From assembly GCA_964627445.1 (NCBI GenBank), contig CAZVJF010000006.1, positions 62,001 to 126,000 of the forward strand: a stretch of 64,000 nucleotides of DNA. The letters are read 5' to 3'. Positions 41,896-50,800 of the stretch are shown one piece after another. Source of the stretch: Luteibaculum sp964627445. Lineage in GTDB: Bacteria > Bacteroidota > Bacteroidia > Flavobacteriales_D > Luteibaculaceae. Position numbers and translations under genes: made by a program. Position 1 is the stretch's first letter. Each line of letters opens with the position of its first letter. A model generated the notes under the pieces. It was not told where the DNA came from. It ran no database searches and was given only the letters and a program-made list of their open reading frames with translations.

Positions 41896-43422
41896 ATGGA
41901 AACTATAGCAACCGGCCTTCCTTTTGTTGGAAGGGAAGTAACCTTTAAAACGCGTTACGACAACTTTATTGGCGGGGAGTTTACAGCCCCAGTGCATGGC
42001 GAATATTTCGAAAATATTTCGCCCATTAATGGTCAGCCTTTTACCCAGGCAGCACGCTCTACTAAAGAGGATATTGAGCTGGCACTAGATGCAGCGCATA
42101 AAGCTTTCCCTAAGTGGAGTGCTACATCGGCAGCAGCTCGCTCCAATGTGCTACTGAAAATTGCGCAGATTATGGAAGATAATCTCGAGTATCTGGCTAC
42201 CGTGGAAACCGTGGACAACGGCAAGGCTATTCGCGAAACCATGGCGGCCGATTTGCCCCTGTCTATAGATCACTTCCGCTATTTCGCAGGCGTTATTCGT
42301 GCCGATGAATCTACCATGTCTGAGCACGATGAAAATACCGTGAGCATTAACCTGCAAGAGCCGCTAGGCGTGGTGGGTCAAATTATTCCGTGGAATTTCC
42401 CACTACTTATGGCTGCCTGGAAAATTGCACCCGCATTAGCTGCTGGAAATTGTGTAGTGGTGAAACCCGCAGAGCAAACGCCTACCAGTATTATGTGCCT
42501 GATGGAGTTAATAGCCGATGTGCTTCCCCCTGGCGTATTAAACATCGTAACGGGTTTTGGAGTAGAGGCAGGAAAGCCGCTAGCTACTTCTTCGAGAATT
42601 GCTAAAGTGGCCTTTACCGGGGAGACCACCACGGGTCGCTTGATTATGCAATACGCATCCGAAAACCTAATTCCCGTTACTATGGAGTTGGGTGGAAAAT
42701 CTCCCAATATATTCTTCGAATCCATTGCCGAAGCAGACGATGCTTTCTTTGACAAGGCCGTAGAAGGTGCGGTAATGTTTGCATTAAACCAAGGAGAAGT
42801 GTGTACCTGTCCATCGCGCATTTTGGTGCACGAGAAAGTGTATGACCGCTTTATGGAACGCGTGGTAGCACGTACAAAAGCAATAAAAATGGGCAATCCA
42901 CTCGATCCCAATACCATGATGGGTGCGCAAGCCTCAAACGACCAGTATGAGAAGATTATGAATTACATGCATATTGGTCGTGAGGAGGGAGCTCAAGTGC
43001 TATGTGGAGGCGGTAAGTTCCACTTAAACAGTGGTTTAGAAAATGGCTATTACATAGAGCCCACCATTTTTAGAGGGCATAACAAAATGCGCATTTTCCA
43101 GGAGGAAATTTTTGGTCCCGTAACTTCGGTAACGACGTTTAAAACTACCGAAGAGGCTATTGAAATAGCCAATGATACCTTGTACGGATTGGGCGCAGGC
43201 GTATGGACCCGCGATGCCCACGAAATATATCAGGTGCCGAGAGCCATTAAAGCCGGCCGTGTTTGGGTAAACTGCTACCATGCGTATCCAGCCCATGCGC
43301 CTTTTGGAGGGTACAAAAAATCTGGTTTCGGTAGAGAAACGCACAAGATGATGCTAAATCACTACCGCCAGACCAAGAACATGCTTATCTCATACGATAA
43401 GAACAAACTCGGATTCTTTTAG
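41896..43422 (+). CDS. NAD-dependent aldehyde dehydrogenase (ExaC/Adh-like)
   Basis: A 508-aa enzyme with the general base Glu264 (TMELGGKSPN), the catalytic Cys303 in NQGEVCTCPSR and the NAD-site PWNFPLLMAAWKIAPALAAG. The double Cys after Glu-Val and the length fit the ExaC-type acetaldehyde/aldehyde dehydrogenases. I chose the ATG at 41896, where homology begins (YDNFIGGEF at residues 21-29); an in-frame TTG at 41827 adds 23 unlikely residues. The pairing with DUF779 and a divergent AraC regulator is a known arrangement for alcohol or aldehyde oxidation. Confidence 0.93.
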   Translation: METIATGLPFVGREVTFKTRYDNFIGGEFTAPVHGEYFENISPINGQPFTQAARSTKEDIELALDAAHKAFPKWSATSAAARSNVLLKIAQIMEDNLEYLATVETVDNGKAIRETMAADLPLSIDHFRYFAGVIRADESTMSEHDENTVSINLQEPLGVVGQIIPWNFPLLMAAWKIAPALAAGNCVVVKPAEQTPTSIMCLMELIADVLPPGVLNIVTGFGVEAGKPLATSSRIAKVAFTGETTTGRLIMQYASENLIPVTMELGGKSPNIFFESIAEADDAFFDKAVEGAVMFALNQGEVCTCPSRILVHEKVYDRFMERVVARTKAIKMGNPLDPNTMMGAQASNDQYEKIMNYMHIGREEGAQVLCGGGKFHLNSGLENGYYIEPTIFRGHNKMRIFQEEIFGPVTSVTTFKTTEEAIEIANDTLYGLGAGVWTRDAHEIYQVPRAIKAGRVWVNCYHAYPAHAPFGGYKKSGFGRETHKMMLNHYRQTKNMLISYDKNKLGFF

Positions 43423-43441
43423 AATCAAAACCATATCGTTT

Positions 43442-43484
43442 AGGGTAAGGAGTTGTAACCCTGCGTTGCAGCTCCTTATACCCT
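43442..43484 (+). promoter_or_regulatory. Hairpin between aldehyde dehydrogenase and DUF779 genes
   Basis: AGGGTAAGGAG (43442-43452) pairs with CTCCT-TA-TACCCT (43472-43484) leaving a two-base bulge and a loop of about 19 bases. There is no good T run after it, so it may be a weak attenuator or mRNA processing or stability element separating the two genes. Confidence 0.4.
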
Positions 43485-43499
43485 TTAAAAATTACTGCT

Positions 43500-43874
43500 A
43501 TGACACCCAGAGTATTAGCAACCCAAGCTACAGAATGGCTCATTCGTTTGTTGGAAGCGGAGCATGGAGCTTTACTTTTTCACCAGAGTGGAGGCTGTTG
43601 CGATGGTTCGCAGCCCATGTGTTTTCCTGCTAACGAGTTTAAAATGGGCCACAGCGATGTATGTTTGGGTACCCTGTTGGGCATACCTTTTTGGATGAGT
43701 GCCGACCAGTTTGAATACTGGAAACACACCCAATTAACCATAGATGTGGTGGATGGACGAGGATCTAGCTTTTCACTAGAAATACCACACGGAAAGCGTT
43801 TTGTAGTAAAATCTAGATTGTTTACTGCAGCGGAATTACAAAATCTGGAGCCAGTAACGGTACTTCAGGATTAG
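43500..43874 (+). CDS. DUF779 domain protein
   Basis: A 124-aa protein matching DUF779 throughout: HGALLFHQSGGCCDGSQPMCFP near residues 23-44, DVCLGTLLGIPFWMS and DQFEYWKHTQLTIDVVDGRGSSFSLE. The conserved Cys pair and Cys41 suggest metal or redox chemistry. The family is small and usually encoded next to an aldehyde dehydrogenase, as here; its biochemical role is not established. It is followed by a strong terminator, so the operon is two genes long. Confidence 0.9.
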   Translation: MTPRVLATQATEWLIRLLEAEHGALLFHQSGGCCDGSQPMCFPANEFKMGHSDVCLGTLLGIPFWMSADQFEYWKHTQLTIDVVDGRGSSFSLEIPHGKRFVVKSRLFTAAELQNLEPVTVLQD

Positions 43875-43891
43875 ACAATGACACATAGTAG

Positions 43892-43936
43892 TAAGCCCCC
43901 CAGATGCAGTCTGCATCTGGGGGGCTTATTTTTTCA
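43892..43936 (+). terminator. Terminator of the aldehyde dehydrogenase operon
   Basis: An 18-bp perfect inverted repeat (43892-43909 with 43911-43928, G/C rich) followed by a T run. Confidence 0.88.
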
Positions 43937-44000
43937 GCAGTTTCAAAATATTAAGCTTTAAAGCGGGTGTTAACAGTCTTTAGGTTTTACCTGAGATGGA

Positions 44001-44034
44001 TTTGGTAGTTACTTCCTGCTATCCGCTAAATTCG
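44001..44034 (+). promoter_or_regulatory. Candidate promoter of the RND efflux operon
   Basis: TTTG (44001-44004) and TAAATTCG (44027-44034, one mismatch to TAnnTTTG) are 22 bases apart, 84 bases before the adaptor start codon. The rest of 43937-44118 shows no gene. Confidence 0.3.
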
Positions 44035-44118
44035 CAGCTTTAACGTTGTGCGAGCACTGTTAGCCAGCAAGTATGGGCTGTTTATTGCCCGCGCAGCAGT
44101 ACACAGAAAATTAGAGCG

Positions 44119-45240
44119 ATGCAAAATGTAGTGCTAAGGAGGTATTCCGTTATCGTGGGTATCGCAATACTCGCAGCTGGTGTGGGGATCAACATGTGGC
44201 TATCCAGCCTAAAAACACCACCTGCCAGAAATGAAGACCAAAAAAACGTACCCAGTGTTAAGGTGAGTACGGTGGCGAATACTGCGGTAAGCGCACAAAT
44301 TTCGCTGAGTGGCCGTTTGAATGCATCTGAAAAAATTGAGGTGTTCCCTGAGGTTACCGGCAAGATGCTTTCTAGCAAAAAGCCCTTTAAAGACGGTACG
44401 TTTTACCGTAAAGGTGAAGTGTTGCTGCAAATAGACGATACGGATTTTCGTATGAATCTGAATGCGTCTCGCAGTAATTTTATCAGCGCGCTTACTGCTG
44501 CTTTGGCCGATATTAAAATAGACTACCCCAGCGCATTTGATGCTTGGGAACGCTATGCCGCAAAAATTAGTCCTACGGAAGCATTACCCGAACTTCCAGA
44601 AACAAGCGACCTGCAACTCAAGCGTTTTTTAGCAGCAAAAGGCATATCCAACCAATACTTTAGCATTAAAGCCCTGGAGGCACAGCTGGATAAGTACCAG
44701 TTGATTGCGCCCTTTTCTGGGGTGCTAAGCAATGCCAGTATCAACGCAAATACGGTGGTGCGTGCAGGCCAAAGTATCGGTGTTTTCCTAAATCCCAACG
44801 CCTATGAGTTGGAAGCCGGTGTGCCGCTAATCCACACAAATAAACTACAAGTAGGCCAGCCGGTAACGTTGCGCTCCAATGACGTGGAAGGGGAGTGGCA
44901 AGGCAAAATATTGCGCGTTGGTAAAAGCGTAGATGCTACAACCCAAACGGTAAAAGTGTACGTAAGCGTGCAAGGCGATGACCTGTACGAAGGCATGTAT
45001 TTATCGGGAACCGTAGCGGGCAATGCCCTGCAACAAGCAGTGCGCATACCAAGGCATTTGGTGGTAGATAACCGCTACGTGTATACGGTGAAGCAAGGCA
45101 AATTAAAGCGGCAGGCGATAACAAAACTGCACGAAAACCAAGACGAGGTGGTTATTGCAGGGCTTACCAATGGCACTTTGTTAGCCCAACAGATCATTCC
45201 CGGTGCTGCCGATGGCATGCCCGTAAAAGCGGTGAAATAG
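44119..45240 (+). CDS. RND efflux periplasmic adaptor (HlyD/MFP family)
   Basis: A 373-aa membrane fusion protein with an N-terminal helix (about residues 9-28). The lipoyl half-motifs are split around a helical hairpin: IEVFPEVTGKM...GTFYRKGEVLLQIDD at about 74-115 and YQLIAPFSGVLSNASINANTVVRAGQSIGVF at about 193-235, followed by a beta-barrel domain. The adaptor bridges the inner-membrane pump and the outer-membrane channel encoded next to it (1-base gap and then overlap). Confidence 0.9.
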   Translation: MQNVVLRRYSVIVGIAILAAGVGINMWLSSLKTPPARNEDQKNVPSVKVSTVANTAVSAQISLSGRLNASEKIEVFPEVTGKMLSSKKPFKDGTFYRKGEVLLQIDDTDFRMNLNASRSNFISALTAALADIKIDYPSAFDAWERYAAKISPTEALPELPETSDLQLKRFLAAKGISNQYFSIKALEAQLDKYQLIAPFSGVLSNASINANTVVRAGQSIGVFLNPNAYELEAGVPLIHTNKLQVGQPVTLRSNDVEGEWQGKILRVGKSVDATTQTVKVYVSVQGDDLYEGMYLSGTVAGNALQQAVRIPRHLVVDNRYVYTVKQGKLKRQAITKLHENQDEVVIAGLTNGTLLAQQIIPGAADGMPVKAVK

Positions 45241-45241
45241 C

Positions 45242-48200
45242 ATGCGACAGTTTATACAGTATTTCATTCGCTACGACATCTCGGGGAACGTGCTCATGGC
45301 CCTCATTTTTATTTTTGGGCTCATTGGGGTGCTCAACATGCGCAGCACCTTTTTTCCGCAAGCACCCAGCCGGTCTTTAACCATACAACTGGCTTTTCCA
45401 GGTGCTTCGCCCGAGGAAATTGAAGAATCGGTAGTCCTAAAAATAGAAGACAACCTCAAAGGTGTTACCGGCATAGAGCGCGTAACCTCAACCACCAATG
45501 AGAATGCGGCTGTAATTCGGGTGGAAACCAAGTACAATGCCGAGGTGGAGGATGTGTTGCAAGATGTAAAAAACCGGGTGGATCAAATCACTTCCTTTCC
45601 GGTAGGGTTAGAGACGATCAATATTTTTGAGGACGAACCGCGAAACAATGCCGCCACCATTGCGCTACACGGCAAAGTAGATTTAAAGGCACTCAAAAAA
45701 GCAGCACGCACTATAGAGCGCGATTTTCTGGAATACGAGGGCATTTCTAAGGTAGAGCTCAGCGGTTTTCCAGAAGAAGAAATCGCCATCCAGGTCAATG
45801 AAAATCAACTGCGTGCCTACGGCCTCACCTTCGATGCCGTAATGCGCGCTGTAGCGGCCAGCAATATCGATGTTACGGGAGGAACCATTAAAGGCACCAA
45901 TGAGGAATTGAAAATACGGGTTCGCAACAAGCAGTACAGTGGCACGGAGTTGCACGATGTGGTGGTAAAAGCCACAGCCGATGGCCGATTGGTACGCCTT
46001 AGAGATGTAGCTGAAATTGAAGATGCCTGGGCCGAAACGCCCAACCGAAATTATTACAACGGAGAGCCTTCGGTGACCATAGATGTCTTTAATACCAACG
46101 ATGAAGACCTCATTGCCATTACCTCTTTTGTTCGTGAGTTTGTGGAAGACTACAACGGCAAGCAAGATCTCATTCAAGCCGATATTACCAACGATGCCTC
46201 AGTAAACGTAAGGGCGCGTATCAATCTGCTGCTAAAAAATGGCATCATTGGGTTTATCCTCGTGTTTGTAATCCTGGCGTTTTTCTTACACTGGCGCCTG
46301 GCTTTTTGGGTGGCTCTGGCTATACCCATCAGCTTCTGTGGGATGTTTATTCTCGCCAATTTTTTTGGTGTCACCATCAATGTAATCTCCTTGTTTGGTA
46401 TGATTACGGTAATCGGTATTCTGGTGGATGACGGGGTGGTAATTTGCGAAAATATCTACCGCCACTACGAGCGTGGGGCCACACGCATGCAAGCCGCCAT
46501 TCGTGGAACTATGGAGGTCATTCCAGCCGTGGTCTCAGCTATTTTAACCACCATTGTGGCTTTCAGTACATTCTTTTTTATTCAGGGCCGCCTGGGCGAT
46601 TTCTTTAGCGAAATGGCTTTTATAGTGATCGCCACGCTCATTTTTTCTTTGGTGGAGGGTGCGCTAATTCTTCCGGCCCACGTAGCACACTCTAAGGCGC
46701 TAAACCGTGGCAAAGACCAAGGGAAGTTTGTAGCCTTTACCAAGCGTACACTGGCCTACTTGCGAGACAATATGTACAAGCCTGTTTTGATGTATTGTTT
46801 AAACAACCGCTTTTTAACAGTGGCTATTCCCGTAGCCATCCTCATCATTACCATGGGCGCCATTAGTGGTGGGATTATAAAAACCACCTTCTTTCCATTT
46901 ATAGAGCGAGAGCAGGTTACGGTTACCTTAAAAATGCCCTCGGGTACGCCCGAGGCTGTTACCAACGAAATGGCGCAGCGCGTAGAGGAAGCTACCTGGG
47001 CTGCCAACCGCCAAATACAGAACGAGCGTGCAGACGGTAGGGAAGTCGTATTGTCTATCGACAAACGCATGGGCCCCACGAAAACCAACGAAGCCACGCT
47101 CAATATTAAGCTGCTGAACAACGAAGACCGGCAAATGTCGGTGCTGTACATTAACAATGTAATTCGAGACAATTTAGGCGTGTTGCCGGGCATAGAAGAA
47201 CTGAGCTTTGGAACTGGATCGGCATTTGGATTGCCGGTTTCTGTGGCCCTAAAAAGTAGCGATTTGCAGCAGGTCCGTGCCGCGGCCGAGGACTTGAAAG
47301 CGGAGCTTCGCAACCTATCCGACCTAAAGGATGTAAAAGACAACGACCTGGAAGGAAGTCGCGAGGTGATAATTACCCTCAAAGACAAAGCGTATTTGCT
47401 GGGATTGAATTTGCAGCAAGTCATTGGTCAGATACGGCAAGGCTATTTTGGGGCCGAGGTGCAGCGCATACAACGCGGGTTGGATGAAGTACGCGTTTGG
47501 GTACGTTACGAGCGCGATGCACGGGCTAGCATCGGCAACCTGGAAGATATGCGCATCCGGGCTGGGAATGCTTCCTATCCCTTGAGTGAAATTGCCTACT
47601 TTGAAATTAAGCGAGGCGTGGTGGCCATTAACCACACCGATGGCAAGCGCGAAATACGTGTAGAAGCCGATGTAGCCGCAGCCGATGTTTCGGTAACGGA
47701 TATGATAGCCAATGTGGAGGAAAATATCTTACCTGGCATCCTGGCAAAATATCCAGACATTCGATACAGCATGGAAGGGCAGGTACGTGAGCAACAGCGT
47801 TCGGCTGGATCGGGGATGAAGGTGTTTCCCGTGGTGTTGCTGCTTATGCTGGCCATTATTGTGCTCACCTTTCGCTCGGTGCCACAAACCTTGGCGGTAT
47901 TGCTGCTTATTCCCTTTGCATTCATAGGTGTGGCTTGGGGGCACTGGATTCATGGTTTGCCCATTAGCCTCTTTACCTTTTTGGGGGTTATTGCGCTAAT
48001 CGGTATTGTGGTGAACGACTCTCTGGTTTTTGTAAGTGCCTTTAATACCAATATTAAGGATGGATTGAGTTTTAGGGAATCTTTGGTGGAAGCTGCTTTG
48101 TCGCGTTTCCGCCCCATATTGCTTACCTCTATTACCACCATAGCAGGCTTGGCACCGCTTATTTTAGAAACATCCTTCCAGGCTCAATTTTTAATACCCA

Positions 48201-48394
48201 TGGCGGCAGCCATCGCCTATGGTTTGGGAGTGGGCACCTTCATCATCTTGATTTTATTACCGGTTTTCTTGCTCTCTATCAATAAGATGAGGCGTTTTGG
48301 TCACTGGTTTTGGAACGATGAGAAAAAGCTAGCCAAAGAAGTAGAACCCGCATATTTAGAAATGCAGTATGAAGATGTTAAAGACAACGCTTAG
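45242..48394 (+). CDS. RND-family efflux permease (AcrB/MMPL superfamily)
   Basis: A 1050-aa inner membrane pump with twelve expected helices and two large periplasmic loops. The opening RYDISGNVLMALIFIFGLIGVLNM, the GASPEEIEESVVLKIEDNLKGVTGIERVTS block and the central helix stretch GMITVIGILVDDGVVICENIYRHYERG (with the proton-relay Asp pair) are diagnostic. The second half repeats the pattern with GVIALIGIVVNDSLVFVSAFN, where Asn replaces one of the usual Asp residues. It is the energised component of the tripartite pump; the substrate is not predictable. Confidence 0.94.
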   Translation: MRQFIQYFIRYDISGNVLMALIFIFGLIGVLNMRSTFFPQAPSRSLTIQLAFPGASPEEIEESVVLKIEDNLKGVTGIERVTSTTNENAAVIRVETKYNAEVEDVLQDVKNRVDQITSFPVGLETINIFEDEPRNNAATIALHGKVDLKALKKAARTIERDFLEYEGISKVELSGFPEEEIAIQVNENQLRAYGLTFDAVMRAVAASNIDVTGGTIKGTNEELKIRVRNKQYSGTELHDVVVKATADGRLVRLRDVAEIEDAWAETPNRNYYNGEPSVTIDVFNTNDEDLIAITSFVREFVEDYNGKQDLIQADITNDASVNVRARINLLLKNGIIGFILVFVILAFFLHWRLAFWVALAIPISFCGMFILANFFGVTINVISLFGMITVIGILVDDGVVICENIYRHYERGATRMQAAIRGTMEVIPAVVSAILTTIVAFSTFFFIQGRLGDFFSEMAFIVIATLIFSLVEGALILPAHVAHSKALNRGKDQGKFVAFTKRTLAYLRDNMYKPVLMYCLNNRFLTVAIPVAILIITMGAISGGIIKTTFFPFIEREQVTVTLKMPSGTPEAVTNEMAQRVEEATWAANRQIQNERADGREVVLSIDKRMGPTKTNEATLNIKLLNNEDRQMSVLYINNVIRDNLGVLPGIEELSFGTGSAFGLPVSVALKSSDLQQVRAAAEDLKAELRNLSDLKDVKDNDLEGSREVIITLKDKAYLLGLNLQQVIGQIRQGYFGAEVQRIQRGLDEVRVWVRYERDARASIGNLEDMRIRAGNASYPLSEIAYFEIKRGVVAINHTDGKREIRVEADVAAADVSVTDMIANVEENILPGILAKYPDIRYSMEGQVREQQRSAGSGMKVFPVVLLLMLAIIVLTFRSVPQTLAVLLLIPFAFIGVAWGHWIHGLPISLFTFLGVIALIGIVVNDSLVFVSAFNTNIKDGLSFRESLVEAALSRFRPILLTSITTIAGLAPLILETSFQAQFLIPMAAAIAYGLGVGTFIILILLPVFLLSINKMRRFGHWFWNDEKKLAKEVEPAYLEMQYEDVKDNA

Positions 48395-49700
48395 TGTATT
48401 GCTTGTTCTTGGCGGCTACCTAACCATGGCCCAGCCCATGCTGTCGCTAAGCGATGCCATAGGCATGGCATTGGAGCAAAACCCCAATGTGAAAGTGGCG
48501 TATAACCAAGCCACACAAGCCGAAAACCAGGCTACGTTGGGGCAGGCAGGACTACTGCCTACGGTAAGCGCCAACGGGAGTTACAACACCGGAGAAAACG
48601 ACTCGCGCGTGGAGGTGGCCAACCAACCCGAACCCATTATTGCCAATGGCGCGGGTGCTACCAATATTTCTGCATCGGTAAATGTGGAATACACGCTGTT
48701 TGCCGGTTTTGTGGGGCAAAACAACCTCAAACGCCTTCGCGTACAAGCCGATTTAAGCGAAAGTGCTACCCGCCTGGAAGTAGAGAATATGGTGCTGCAA
48801 GTGGCCTCAGCCTACTACAACGTGGCGCGCAGTTATCGCAACCAACAAGCGTTATCAGAGAGCTTGCGCGCCTCGGAAGACCGGTGGAAACGTAGCAAAG
48901 CCAAGCAAGAGCTCAGTGGAGGAACGCGGTTGAATGCACTGAATGCGGAGGTAGACTACAACAAAGACAAAGTGGCCTACTTGGATGCGCAGCGCGCTTA
49001 CCAAGATGCGTTAGACCAACTGTACCTATTGATTAATAAAGGAGAGCCCACACAGCTGCAACCTGATACCCAGGAAATTGCCATCGCGGGTGTGCCTCAG
49101 CTAACCGTTTTGCAGGAGCAGTTGTTGGCTCAAAACGCGCAAATGTTGCAAGCGCGCTATGCAGAGCAAGCTTCGTTGTTGGATTATAAAATTAGCAAGT
49201 CGGCTTACTACCCACAGTTGAAGTTAACCGGCTCGTATGCATACAACCGCAACGAGCAGGAGGGGAGCTTTCTCTTATCCAACCAAACTACGGGCTACAC
49301 CACAGGTATTACCCTAGCCATTCCTTTATACCAGGGTGGAAAGCGGAATATCCAGACCCAAAATGCACGGCTGGAATACCAAAATGCGCAACTCAGCGCA
49401 CAGCAAACCGAGTGGCGCTTGTATACCGATTTAAAAGCAGCCTACCGCGAGTATACCAACAGCCTGGAGATCCTGGAGATTGAGGAAAGCAACCTGGAAA
49501 CCGCCCAGTTAAATTTTGACTACAGCCAGCAGCAATTTGAGCAAGGCCAGTTAACCGGACTGCAATTTCGCGAAGCGCAGGTAAACCTTTTGTTGGCTGC
49601 CAACAACTACAACAACGTACAATACAATGCCAGCTTGGCGGCTTTAGAATTGCTTCGACTTACCGGGGGCTTGATGGGAGAGATGGCTTCGGAGGAGTAA
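48369..49700 (+). CDS. TolC-family outer membrane channel
   Basis: A 443-aa exported protein (signal peptide to about residue 21, TMAQ). Two repeats of the outer-membrane-efflux domain are visible: LSDAIGMALEQNPNVKVAYNQATQAENQ at the start of the first, and ARYAEQASLLDYKISKSAYYPQLKLTGSYAYN at the start of the second, with long coiled-coil helices between. Its start lies 26 bases inside the RND gene, so it is translated with the pump and completes the tripartite efflux system. Confidence 0.92.
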   Translation: MKMLKTTLSVLLVLGGYLTMAQPMLSLSDAIGMALEQNPNVKVAYNQATQAENQATLGQAGLLPTVSANGSYNTGENDSRVEVANQPEPIIANGAGATNISASVNVEYTLFAGFVGQNNLKRLRVQADLSESATRLEVENMVLQVASAYYNVARSYRNQQALSESLRASEDRWKRSKAKQELSGGTRLNALNAEVDYNKDKVAYLDAQRAYQDALDQLYLLINKGEPTQLQPDTQEIAIAGVPQLTVLQEQLLAQNAQMLQARYAEQASLLDYKISKSAYYPQLKLTGSYAYNRNEQEGSFLLSNQTTGYTTGITLAIPLYQGGKRNIQTQNARLEYQNAQLSAQQTEWRLYTDLKAAYREYTNSLEILEIEESNLETAQLNFDYSQQQFEQGQLTGLQFREAQVNLLLAANNYNNVQYNASLAALELLRLTGGLMGEMASEE

Positions 49701-49703
49701 ATT

Positions 49704-50120
49704 CTACTTGGCGAACAATCCACTTAAATCTATAAAAGCCTTAAACTCCAACGCATTTCCGCTGGGGTCTTTAAAAAACATGGTGGCTTGCTCACCGGGT
49801 TCACCTTTAAAGCGGACGTAGGGTTCGATAATAAAATCGATGCCGTGTTTGCGCAGTCGCTCCGCTAAGTTTTCCCATTGCTCCATTTGAAGCACCACCC
49901 CAAAATGCGGAACGGGTACGCCATGACCATCTACGGGGTTGTATGCCAAGGGTACCGGTTCATCTACTTTATGGATGACCAACTGGTGTCCAAAACAATT
50001 AAAATCTACCCAGCGTACATCGCTACGGCCTTCTTCAAAGCCCATGATATCGCGGTAGAAGTTGCGGGTTTGGTCTAAATCGGTTACGGGAATGGCCAAA
50101 TGAAACGGTTGGATTTGCAT
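49704..50120 (-). CDS. VOC (glyoxalase/bleomycin resistance) family protein
   Basis: A 138-aa single-domain protein. I chose the ATG at 50120 because the fold begins immediately after it (MQIQPFHLAIPVTDLDQTRNFYRDIMGFEEGRSD); the open frame extends 20 residues further up without similarity. The two beta-alpha-beta-beta-beta units, with His at FHLAIPV and VPHFGVVL and Glu in ALEFKAF near the end, match metal-dependent VOC members. The substrate is unknown. It is convergent with the tolC-like gene. Confidence 0.85.
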   Translation of the reverse strand: MQIQPFHLAIPVTDLDQTRNFYRDIMGFEEGRSDVRWVDFNCFGHQLVIHKVDEPVPLAYNPVDGHGVPVPHFGVVLQMEQWENLAERLRKHGIDFIIEPYVRFKGEPGEQATMFFKDPSGNALEFKAFIDLSGLFAK

Positions 50121-50275
50121 GTAAACGGTTGAATTAGAGGTGCTATAAAAAGCTTCGAAGATAGGTTTTTCGCACTTCAAAAATATTAGCTACTTTCGCA
50201 CCACTTTTCTCGGGACACGGTGCTCCTGGAGAAGATACGGTTCAGATAGAACCGCACAAAAGCATCAAAACACAT

Positions 50276-50324
50276 CGGGATGTAGCTCTCCCGATGACTA
50301 TCGGGATGGTGAGTACACATTCCC
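50276..50324 (+). pseudogene. tRNA-Pro 5'-half copy with an 18-bp palindrome in the D-loop
   Basis: CGGGATGTAGCTC and TGGT(-)GAGTACAC repeat the acceptor 5' strand and D-arm of the tRNA-Pro 77 bases downstream, but the D-loop bases AGC are replaced by TCCCGATGACTATCGGGA (50289-50306, 7-bp arms). The next bases, CATTCCC (50318-50324), can pair with CGGGATG in six of seven positions, so the fragment could fold as an acceptor stem plus D-arm only. A TACTTTCG (-7-like) box at 50191-50198 lies 77 bases before it; the stretch 50199-50275 shows nothing definite. Confidence 0.85.
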
Positions 50325-50352
50325 TAGTTAAAACAAGGGTTACAAGACATAT

Positions 50353-50425
50353 CGGGATGTAGCTCAGCTGGTAGAGTACACGTCTGGGGGGCGTGTGGTC
50401 GCAGGTTCAAGTCCTGTCATCCCGA
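50353..50425 (+). tRNA. tRNA-Pro (anticodon GGG)
   Basis: A complete cloverleaf: acceptor CGGGATG/CATCCCG, D-stem GCTC/GAGT, anticodon stem CACGT/GCGTG around CTGGGGG (anticodon GGG) and T-arm GCAGG-TTCAAGT-CCTGT, discriminator A. CCA is not encoded. It is intact and lies between the 5'-half copy upstream and the 3'-half copies downstream. Confidence 0.93.
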
Positions 50426-50437
50426 CTACGAAGCGAA

Positions 50438-50466
50438 GGGTTTAGGTAACACTAAGCCCTTTTTTT
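50438..50466 (+). terminator. Terminator after tRNA-Pro
   Basis: Stem GGGTTTAG (50438-50445) with CTAAGCCC (50452-50459), one G-U pair, then seven T. Confidence 0.75.
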
Positions 50467-50494
50467 ATGACCTAGGAGGTTTAGTGAAAGATAC

Positions 50495-50534
50495 AGACAA
50501 GCTCTGCTTCGTCCGTATCCTGTCATCCCGACTA
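50495..50534 (+). repeat. Palindrome plus tRNA-Pro 3'-half copy
   Basis: AGACAAGCTCTGCTTCGTC (50495-50513) is the same palindrome type as at tRNA-His. It is followed by TCCTGTCATCCCGACTA (50518-50534), identical to the tRNA-Pro 3' half from the T-loop on (50412-50428), 106 bases downstream of the original. The copied flank continues with ACAAAGCGAAAGG against ACGAAGCGAAGGG. Confidence 0.85.
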
Positions 50535-50543
50535 CAAAGCGAA

Positions 50544-50571
50544 AGGTCTGGGTTTCCCTAGGCCTTTTTTT
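50544..50571 (+). terminator. Terminator after the tRNA-Pro 3'-half copy
   Basis: AGGTCTGGG pairs with CCCTAGGCCT (one bulge), followed by seven T. As at tRNA-His, the 3'-half copy keeps its terminator. Confidence 0.65.
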
Positions 50572-50599
50572 ATGTCTTTTATTTGTAGGTTTACACGTA

Positions 50600-50779
50600 A
50601 TGGCCTATTTATTCTTAGGAGCAGCGACCAGCTTAGTCGTCAGTTATATGCATTACCATTTAATCAAACGAGAACCTCATGGATCACCAGATATTTTCAT
50701 GTACAAGGTTAGAATGTATTCGTTTTTAATTTTTGGAGCATCTACTTTTGTTATTGGTATGGTGCTTTTACTTAAGTAG
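50600..50779 (+). CDS. Small two-helix membrane protein (59 aa)
   Basis: An ORF of 59 codons (MAYLFLGAATSLVVSYMHYHLIKREPHGSPD... to ...IGMVLLLK) with two hydrophobic helices, about residues 2-20 and 38-57, separated by a short charged loop. I know no family for it. It starts 28 bases after the terminator of the tRNA-Pro 3'-half copy and 21 bases before the next gene, so it may be carried as cassette cargo. No promoter was clearly seen. Confidence 0.5.
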   Translation: MAYLFLGAATSLVVSYMHYHLIKREPHGSPDIFMYKVRMYSFLIFGASTFVIGMVLLLK

Positions 50780-50800
50780 CCTAATTTGCTTTAGGTTTTC

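Noticed and set aside
42378..42917. 179-aa minus-strand frame in the aldehyde dehydrogenase gene
   Set aside because: Shadow of the dehydrogenase coding sequence on the other strand.
46756..47424. 222-aa minus-strand frame in the RND pump gene
   Set aside because: It is antisense to a clear RND permease and has no family features.
50218..50265. A further decayed tRNA before the tRNA-Pro 5'-half copy
   Set aside because: There is a CGGGAC start and a GGTTC-GAACC hairpin, but D- and T-arm features do not align convincingly.
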